Below, one piece after another: positions 57,399 through 64,000 of a stretch of 64,000 bases of DNA. The notes under the pieces were generated by a model. That model ran no database searches. It had not been told where the DNA came from and saw only the letters and a program-made list of their open reading frames with translations. This DNA comes from Streptomyces sp. I05A-00742. Its GTDB lineage: Bacteria; Actinomycetota; Actinomycetes; Streptomycetales; Streptomycetaceae. Numbering within the stretch: position 1 is the first letter of the stretch; every line of letters starts with the position of its first letter. A program made the position numbers and the translations under genes. Location: positions 1-64,000 of the forward strand of contig NZ_JABETO010000031.1 in assembly GCF_013055795.1 (NCBI RefSeq). Reading direction: 5' to 3'.

Positions 57399-57425
57399 TT
57401 GGCACTCTCCAGTCGGGAGTGCCAA
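57399..57425 (+). promoter_or_regulatory. CIRCE operator 2 (HrcA-binding)
   Basis: A perfect TTGGCACTC-N9-GAGTGCCAA inverted repeat just downstream of the promoter, within the transcribed leader. With operator 1 it forms a tandem, centres 49 bases apart. Confidence 0.92.
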
Positions 57426-57525
57426 ACGCAGCGACGGGCAGGTCCGGCACCCGCGACGACGGATCCACCTGGTCGCCACCTCAGACAATTGACCCCGTGA
57501 GATCTCCGAAGGGGGAGGTCGGATC

Positions 57526-57834
57526 GTGACGACCGCCAGCTCCAAGGTTGCCATCAAGCCGCTCGAGGACCGCATTGTGGTCCAGCCGCTCGACGCCGAG
57601 CAGACCACGGCCTCTGGCCTGGTCATCCCGGACACCGCGAAGGAGAAGCCCCAGGAGGGCTCCGTCCTCGCCGTGGGCCCGGGCCGCTTCGAGAACGGCG
57701 AGCGCCTGCCGCTCGACGTCAAGGTCGGCGACGTCGTGCTCTACAGCAAGTACGGCGGCACCGAGGTGAAGTACAACGGCGACGAGTACCTCGTCCTCTC
57801 GGCTCGCGACGTCCTCGCGATCATCGAGAAGTAA
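57526..57834 (+). CDS. groES: co-chaperonin GroES
   Basis: 102 residues from GTG 57526. It is the heptameric lid of the GroEL chamber: [20 protein letters not shown], the mobile loop ([11 protein letters not shown]) and [20 protein letters not shown]. It is the first gene of the CIRCE-controlled groES-groEL1 operon, followed after 120 bases by groEL1. Streptomyces usually have a second, unlinked groEL2. Confidence 0.97.
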   Translation: MTTASSKVAIKPLEDRIVVQPLDAEQTTASGLVIPDTAKEKPQEGSVLAVGPGRFENGERLPLDVKVGDVVLYSKYGGTEVKYNGDEYLVLSARDVLAIIEK

Positions 57835-57951
57835 TTCACCCCGAAGCTTTCGAATTTTCGAGGCTTTCTGTTCTGTGCCCCTGGTTCCCGCGTCCAACAA
57901 CCGGGCGCCGGGGGCGCAGTTCGTTCGAGAGACACGGCGAAGGATACGTAA

Positions 57952-59577
<1,626 letters not shown>

Positions 59578-59614
59578 GCTTCATCCTGAAGCAACGGCTT
59601 CACCCCGAAGCCGC

Positions 59615-59654
59615 GGAGGCCCGGCATCCCCGTCCGCGGGGATGCCGGGCCTCC
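59615..59654 (+). terminator. strong terminator after groEL1
   Basis: A perfect 17-bp stem, GGAGGCCCGGCATCCCC (59615-59631) with GGGGATGCCGGGCCTCC (59638-59654), and a 6-base loop. It lies between convergent groEL1 and the SDR gene and probably works in both directions. Confidence 0.8.
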
Positions 59655-59682
59655 GGCGTACGCGCGTCAGTTGATGCCGTAC

Positions 59683-60456
59683 TCAGTTGGTGCCGTACTT
59701 GCGGCCCGTCGTGGACGACACCCGGGACAGCGCGCTCCGCGGCACCAGCTTCGACAACCCGGTCAGCGCCTTGTACCGGGGGTCCGGCACCGACAGCGAC
59801 TTGCCCCGCGCCAGGTCCTTCAGCGCCGCGTCGACGAGCCGGTCCGCGTCCAGCCACATCCACCCCGGGATGTTGTCCGTCCCCATCCCGGCCCGCTCGT
59901 GGAACTCCGTCCTGACGAACCCCGGGCACAGCGCCATCAGCCGCACCCCGCTGCCCGCCAGGTCCCGCGCCGCGCCCTGGGTGAACTGCACCACCCACGC
60001 CTTGCTCGCCCCGTAGGTGCCGCGCGGCACGAACGCGGCGACGGACGCGACGTTGACCACCCCGCCGCGCCGCCGCTCCCGCATCCCGCGGGCGGCCGCC
60101 ATGGTGAGCCGCAGCACCGCCTCGCAGTGCACCTTGAGCATGGTCAGCTCGTCCTGGACGGTGACCTCCAGGAAGCGGTCCTTGTTGCCGAACCCGGCAT
60201 TGTTGACCAGCAGATCGACGGGGTGCCTGCGGTCGGAGAGCCGGGCCTCGACGGCCGCGATGCCCTCCTCGGTCGACAGGTCGGCCCGGAGCACCTCCAC
60301 CTCCACCCGGTGCCGGTCGTGGAGTTCGGTGGCCTGTTCGTCCAGCCGCTTCTCGTCGCGGGCCACGAGCACCAGGTGGTGACCCTCGGCGGCCAGCCGT
60401 CGCGCGAAGGCCGCGCCGATGCCGGCCGTCGCTCCCGTGATCAATGCAGTCGTCAT
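59683..60456 (-). CDS. short-chain dehydrogenase/reductase
   Basis: 257 residues. A Rossmann fold for NADP(H) or NAD(H) with TALITGATAGIGAAFARRLA at the N-terminus. The catalytic set is present: NNAGFGN, NVASVAAFVPRGTYGASKAW (Ser, Tyr-x3-Lys). PGFVRTEFHERAG follows. It resembles the classical SDRs often annotated as acyl or ketoacyl reductases. Substrate unknown. It converges on groEL1 and lies alone. Confidence 0.9.
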   Translation of the reverse strand: MTTALITGATAGIGAAFARRLAAEGHHLVLVARDEKRLDEQATELHDRHRVEVEVLRADLSTEEGIAAVEARLSDRRHPVDLLVNNAGFGNKDRFLEVTVQDELTMLKVHCEAVLRLTMAAARGMRERRRGGVVNVASVAAFVPRGTYGASKAWVVQFTQGAARDLAGSGVRLMALCPGFVRTEFHERAGMGTDNIPGWMWLDADRLVDAALKDLARGKSLSVPDPRYKALTGLSKLVPRSALSRVSSTTGRKYGTN

Positions 60457-60502
60457 ACCGGAACGTTAATGTCCGGCGGAACCGCGCCGCGGCTCGCTCC
60501 CG

Positions 60503-61207
60503 TCAGGACGGGACGTCCTCGGCGGGCCGCAGCGACTCCGCGTACCGCTCGGCCCTGCGCCGGACTTCGGGGTGCAGTCCCTCGCCGGCCGCCAGAACGC
60601 GGGGCAGCAGCGGCCGTTCGGTGGTCTGCGCGCGGAAGGCGAAGGAGACGCTCACCTCGTGCCCGGGCCGGTGGACGACGGTGACGGGATCACCCGCACG
60701 GACCTCTCCCGGTTCGAGCACCCGAAGGTACGCGCCGGGGGCGGCGTCCTGGGTGAACCGCCGGATCCAGCCCGCCTCGCCCAGCCAGTCGGCGAACGTC
60801 CGGCAGGGGACGCGCGGCGAGGTGACCTCCAGCAGCAGCCGGTCGCCGATCCGCCAGCGCTCCCCGATCCGGGCATCGCTCACGTCCAGCCCGGACGTGG
60901 TGAGGTTCTCGCCGAACGAGCCCGCGGGCAGCGCCCGGCCCAGCTCCCGCTCCCAGCGGTCGAGGTCCTCCCGGGCGAAGGCGTACACCGCCTGGTCGTT
61001 CCCGCCGTGGTGCTTCAACGTCACGATGGTGTCGCCGGCGAGGCCGCTGCCCGCCTCGCCCTTGGGCCCGGGCGCGGCCACCGCCACCGGACCCGCCACG
61101 GGGCGCTTGTCGATGCCGGTGGCGAGACCGGCCGCGAAGGTGCCGCCCTCGGCGGGCCGGTCGGCGGCGGTCCGGTCCCGGCCGACGTTCACGGAGAGGA
61201 TGCGCAT
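60503..61207 (-). CDS. MOSC domain-containing protein (YiiM-like)
   Basis: 234 residues. It starts MRILSVNVGRDRTAADRPAE and contains LKHHGGNDQAVYAFAREDLD, GSFGENLTTSGLDVSDARIG and TSPRVPCRTFADWLGEAGWI, all typical of MOSC proteins. The conserved cysteine in PRVPC is the likely sulfur or molybdenum ligand. The family transfers sulfur to molybdenum cofactors or reduces N-hydroxylated compounds (mARC, YiiM). No ferredoxin domain is fused. It is divergent from the LysR gene, 131 bases away. Confidence 0.88.
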   Translation of the reverse strand: MRILSVNVGRDRTAADRPAEGGTFAAGLATGIDKRPVAGPVAVAAPGPKGEAGSGLAGDTIVTLKHHGGNDQAVYAFAREDLDRWERELGRALPAGSFGENLTTSGLDVSDARIGERWRIGDRLLLEVTSPRVPCRTFADWLGEAGWIRRFTQDAAPGAYLRVLEPGEVRAGDPVTVVHRPGHEVSVSFAFRAQTTERPLLPRVLAAGEGLHPEVRRRAERYAESLRPAEDVPS

Positions 61208-61338
61208 CGGACGAGGGTAGGCGGGTGGCCAAGGAAGGAGGGATTCCGCTTTTCCCGTGCTCTTCCCGCCGAGGACCGCAGCTCAAAGCATCTCGGTCGT
61301 ATTTCCGCTCCGCCCCAAGCGGGCCTTATGCTTTCTCT

Positions 61339-62277
61339 ATGATCGAGGCCCGTCATCTGAGAGTGCTGCGCGCCGTGGCCACCACCGGCTCGTTCTCGGC
61401 CGCCGCCCGTGAGCTGGGCTGCACCCAGCCCGCCGTCAGCCAGCAGATGAAGGCCCTGGAACAGTCCGCGGGCACCCCGCTGCTCGTCCGCGCGGGCCGG
61501 GAGATGCGGCTCACCGAGGCCGGCCGGGCGCTCGTCCGGCACGCCGCCGGCATCCTCGCCGGGCTCACCGCGGCCGAGGAGGAGATCGCCGCGATCGCCG
61601 GACTGCGCGCCGGCCGGGTCCGGCTCGTCTCCTTCCCCAGCGGCAGCTCGACCCTGGTGCCCACCGCCCTCGCCGGGATGCGGGCCGCCCACCCCGGCAT
61701 CCAGATCTCCCTCGTCGAGGCCGAGCCGCCGCGCTCGGTGGAGATGCTGCGCGCCGGCGACTGCGAGATCGCGCTGGCCTTCCGCTACCCCGAGGTGCGC
61801 GGCTCGGGACCGGCCGCCGGCGGGGCGGCGGCGGACCCCGACGGCGCGTGGGGGAAGGACGACCTCGTCGTCCGGCCGCTGCTCACCGACCGGCTCGTCG
61901 GCGTGGTCCCCGAGGGGCACCCGCTGGCCGGGGCGGAGAAGATCGGCATCGACGAGTTCGCGGACGAGCCGTGGATCGCCGGCTGTCCGCGCTGCCGCCG
62001 GCACCTGGTGGAGGTGTGCGAGAACGCGGGCTTCACCCCGCGGATCGACTTCGCCACCGACGACTACCCGGCGGTGTTCGGCCTGGTCGGAGCGGGTCTT
62101 GGGGTCGCCGTGATGCCGGAGCTCGCCGTCGAGTCGGTACGGCACCGGGGCGCCAGGACCGTACCGGTCGAGCCGGCGGTGCAGCGGGAGGTCGTGGCCC
62201 TGACCCTGCCGGACCTGGCCCGGGTGCCGGCCGTCGCGGAGATGCTGGACCGGCTGGCCGCGGCCGCACGGCGCTGA
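61339..62277 (+). CDS. LysR family transcriptional regulator
   Basis: 312 residues from ATG 61339 (MIEARHLRVLRAVATTGSFS); the open frame upstream is not LysR-like. The winged helix-turn-helix is at residues 1-60 (FSAAARELGCTQPAVSQQMK). A periplasmic-binding-type ligand domain follows, with a Gly/Ala-rich insert (SGPAAGGAAADPDGAWGKDD) around residue 155. The C-terminus has DDYPAVFGLVGAGLGVAVMP. It is divergent from the MOSC gene; LysR proteins often control the divergent neighbour, so regulation of the MOSC gene is possible. Ligand unknown. Confidence 0.92.
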   Translation: MIEARHLRVLRAVATTGSFSAAARELGCTQPAVSQQMKALEQSAGTPLLVRAGREMRLTEAGRALVRHAAGILAGLTAAEEEIAAIAGLRAGRVRLVSFPSGSSTLVPTALAGMRAAHPGIQISLVEAEPPRSVEMLRAGDCEIALAFRYPEVRGSGPAAGGAAADPDGAWGKDDLVVRPLLTDRLVGVVPEGHPLAGAEKIGIDEFADEPWIAGCPRCRRHLVEVCENAGFTPRIDFATDDYPAVFGLVGAGLGVAVMPELAVESVRHRGARTVPVEPAVQREVVALTLPDLARVPAVAEMLDRLAAAARR

Positions 62278-62329
62278 GCGGTACGGCCCCGCATCGCTTT
62301 TCGGCCCGTGCTCAGGCGCGGATCGGGGC

Positions 62330-62650
62330 TCAGGCGCTCATCGGGCTCGGGCTGGAGGCCGAGATCGGCCGGTGCCGGGCCCGGCCCATGAGCTCCTCGC
62401 GCTCGTCCTCGGTGAGTCCGCCCCACACGCCGTAGGGCTCCCGGACCGCCAGCGCGTGCGCCGCGCACTCCGCGCGCACCGGGCAGCGCATGCACACCTC
62501 TTTCGCCGAGGTCTCGCGTGCGCTGCGGGCCGCGCCGCGCTCGCCCTCCGGGTGGAAGAACAGCGAGCTGTCGACGCCGCGGCAGGCGGCCAGCAGCTGC
62601 CAGTCCCACAGATCGGCGTTGGGGCCGGGGAGCCGGGAGAAATCTGCCAT
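62330..62650 (-). CDS. WhiB family [4Fe-4S] transcription factor
   Basis: 106 residues from ATG 62650 (MADFSRLPGPNADLWDWQLL). The four cluster-binding cysteines C23, C53, C56 and C62 are intact (ACRGVD; EVCMRCPVRAEC). The G-V/I-W-G-G turn is GVWGG, and a basic C-terminal helix (REELMGRARHRPISA) serves for DNA or sigma contact. WhiB proteins sense redox signals and work with RNA polymerase sigma. The place next to bldM matches S. coelicolor SCO4767 from memory. Which Wbl it is cannot be said from the sequence alone. Confidence 0.92.
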   Translation of the reverse strand: MADFSRLPGPNADLWDWQLLAACRGVDSSLFFHPEGERGAARSARETSAKEVCMRCPVRAECAAHALAVREPYGVWGGLTEDEREELMGRARHRPISASSPSPMSA

Positions 62651-63081
62651 TGCTAGTCCCCTCGGAACGAATCGAAGCGAAATCGATGCGACGGTCGGAG
62701 TGGAGCTGGTCCTGCTTCCCTATGAGCAGATGAAAATATGACTCATTGCGAATCTAGCCACAGTTGCAGACGAATGGGAAGAAAAACGACTCCAAGCGGG
62801 CAAATGGGGCACTACTCGAACGATCTGACGAGCGCCCCCTGTGCGCCCTGCTCCGTATTCGGGCCCTCACGTAGAGTGCCGAACATGGCCGACCAAGCCC
62901 GTAACTCTTTCGGGTGACCGTCGTTGAGAGTGCGGAGGCGGTTGGCGAATGCAGCGGTCGGGCAGGTGTCCGAGATGGTCCGCGACGGTCTGCTCACGCA
63001 GGTGTCTCGCCAATCGCGCAGGTGACGATCAGTACCAGCCTGGAGGCTCAAGGTGACGCGCATCAGCTGCGGAGGACGGCC
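62651..63081. other. divergent regulatory region between whiB-like gene and bldM
   Basis: 431 bases without an ORF of its own. The stretch 62728-62812 is clearly AT-rich for this genome (AAAATATGACTCATTGCGAA and onward). It probably holds the whiB-like promoter and operators. A sigma-BldN-type promoter lies at 62900-62927. A long leader of about 150 nt precedes bldM. Confidence 0.55.
62900..62927 (+). promoter_or_regulatory. sigma-BldN-type promoter of bldM
   Basis: CGTAAC (62900-62905), 16 bases, CGTTGA (62922-62927). This equals the sigma-BldN consensus as I remember it, CGTAAC-N16-CGTTGA, and bldM is an established sigma-BldN target in S. coelicolor. It therefore links this gene to the developmental cascade bldN to bldM. 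Confidence 0.8.
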
Positions 63082-63693
63082 ATGACATCCGTCCTCGTCT
63101 GCGACGACTCCCCGCTTGCCCGAGAGGCGCTCCGTCGTGCGGTGGCGACCGTGCCCGGCGTCGAGCGCGTGACGACGGCGGCCAACGGCGAGGAAGTCCT
63201 CCGCCGCTGGGGCGCCGATCGTTCGGACCTCATTCTGATGGACGTACGCATGCCCGGTCTGGGCGGCGTCGAGACCGTGCGCCGGCTGCTGTCCGCCGAC
63301 CCCGGGGCCCGCATCATCATGCTCACGGTCGCCGAGGACCTGGACGGGGTCGCGCTCGCGGTCGCCGCCGGGGCCCGCGGCTATCTGCACAAGGACGCGT
63401 CGCGCGCCGAGCTGCGGGCGACGGTGACCCAGGCGCTCGCCGACCCGACCTGGCGGCTCGCCCCCCGCAGGCTGCGCTCGGCCGAGATGGGCGCGGCGCC
63501 CACCCTCACCGCCCGGGAGATCCAGGTGCTGGAGGGCATGAGCCACGGCCGGTCCAACGCCGAGATCGGCCGCGAGCTCTTCCTCTCCGAGGACACCGTG
63601 AAGACCCACGCGCGGCGGCTGTTCAAGAAGCTGGGCGCCTCGGACCGGGCGCACGCCGTGGCCCTCGGGTTCCGCTGGGGCCTGGTCCGCTAG
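63082..63693 (+). CDS. bldM: developmental response regulator BldM
   Basis: 203 residues from ATG 63082, with GGAGG well placed; the frame continues upstream, but this start gives the 203-residue BldM length. Receiver domain residues 1-125 with D54 in LILMDVRMPG, and acidic D8/D9 (VCDDS). The NarL/FixJ helix-turn-helix is at about 140-203 (LTAREIQVLEGMSHGRSNAE, SEDTVKTHARRLFKKLGASD). In S. coelicolor BldM is an atypical, non-phosphorylated regulator of aerial growth and sporulation, acting as homodimer or with WhiI. No kinase gene is next to it, in keeping with that. Confidence 0.95.
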   Translation: MTSVLVCDDSPLAREALRRAVATVPGVERVTTAANGEEVLRRWGADRSDLILMDVRMPGLGGVETVRRLLSADPGARIIMLTVAEDLDGVALAVAAGARGYLHKDASRAELRATVTQALADPTWRLAPRRLRSAEMGAAPTLTAREIQVLEGMSHGRSNAEIGRELFLSEDTVKTHARRLFKKLGASDRAHAVALGFRWGLVR

Positions 63694-63989
63694 CAGCCGG
63701 CGGGCGCGTGGCGCTGCGCGGTCGCGGTGTGCGGCCCCCGTTCGCGGCGACGCCGGCCGTGCCGTCGACGGTGCCGGCCCTCGCCGGACGTCATCGGCAG
63801 GGCCGCCCGCAACGGCCGGGGCGGCGCCGGGTGACGCGCACGGCGACCCCGCAGCGCGACGCCCGGCGCCGAAACTCCGACGGATGCCGCATCCTTGAGG
63901 TGTGACTCCTCCCCGGCAGAGGCCGACCCTTCTCGCTCGGCCAGAAGAGACCTCATGACGGGCAGGCACAGCTTGTTGTCGTCCGGCAC
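63690..63989 (-). CDS. possible small basic hypothetical protein
   Basis: 99 residues from a GTG at 63989 (MPDDNKLCLPVMRSLLAERE), overlapping the bldM stop through a shared CTAG. The first 40 residues have a protein-like composition (SASAGEESHLKDAASVGVSA). The rest is Arg/His/Pro-rich and looks like random GC-rich translation. No ribosome-binding site is evident. It may be a real short gene read past its true end, or no gene at all. Confidence 0.3.
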   Translation of the reverse strand: MPDDNKLCLPVMRSLLAEREGSASAGEESHLKDAASVGVSAPGVALRGRRARHPAPPRPLRAALPMTSGEGRHRRRHGRRRRERGPHTATAQRHAPAGC

Positions 63990-64000
63990 GGAGCCGGACG

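Overview
The window is chromosomal DNA from a high-GC actinomycete, almost certainly a Streptomyces. The signs are the very high GC content and GC-rich third codon positions, frequent GTG starts, a WhiB-family protein next to a 203-residue BldM-type regulator, a GroES/GroEL1 operon with paired CIRCE operators, and an order of core genes (S10-spc-alpha ribosomal cluster, rplM-rpsI-glmM, coaA, glmS-acpS, alr, tsaEBD, groESL1, whiB-like, bldM) that matches my memory of S. coelicolor around SCO4702-SCO4769. I could not check that synteny.

Layout. 1-3407: a truncated ATP-binding regulator and a secreted PIG-L deacetylase, both on the minus strand. 3408-4017: promoter and long structured leader of the ribosomal cluster. 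4018-21201: rpsJ to rpsQ (S10 block), rplN to rplO (spc block), then secY, adk, map, infA, rpmJ, rpsM, rpsK, rpoA, rplQ and truA (alpha block), with strong hairpins between several segments. 21206-27410: a glycosyltransferase, two envelope proteins and an ABC-F ATPase. 27476-30246: rplM-rpsI and glmM. 30247-35611: DUF389 membrane protein, coaA, a small acidic protein, glmS-acpS and a Rid-family protein. 35640-39876: a mirror-image pair of modular hairpin repeats, a protease-NACHT-LRR protein and a PIN-type toxin-antitoxin pair. 40054-48183: nnrD, alr, an alpha/beta hydrolase, tsaE, two small genes, tsaB, rimI and tsaD. 48258-55066: an accessory block with an RHS polymorphic toxin and putative immunity gene, a cytidine deaminase-like enzyme, a small zinc-motif membrane protein and a Uma2 nuclease. 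55096-62277: a THUMP-type methyltransferase, a polysaccharide deacetylase lipoprotein, groES-groEL1, an SDR, a MOSC protein and a LysR regulator. 62330-64000: whiB-like and bldM.

Functionally most of the window is growth machinery: ribosome, Sec translocon, RNA polymerase alpha, tRNA modification (TruA; TsaB/D/E for t6A), amino-sugar and wall precursors (GlmS, GlmM, Alr), cofactors (CoaA, AcpS, NnrD) and chaperonin. Two accessory blocks sit between core genes. One (35.6-39.9 kb) looks like phage defence: a trypsin-like protease fused to a NACHT ATPase with leucine-rich repeats, next to a toxin-antitoxin pair. The other (48.3-55.1 kb) looks like interbacterial conflict: a 1548-residue RHS protein with a WXG100-like N-terminus and a C-terminal domain with a His/Cys signature, followed by a likely immunity gene. 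These two are the best candidates for a little-described system. I found no tRNA, rRNA, CRISPR array, transposase or prophage gene.
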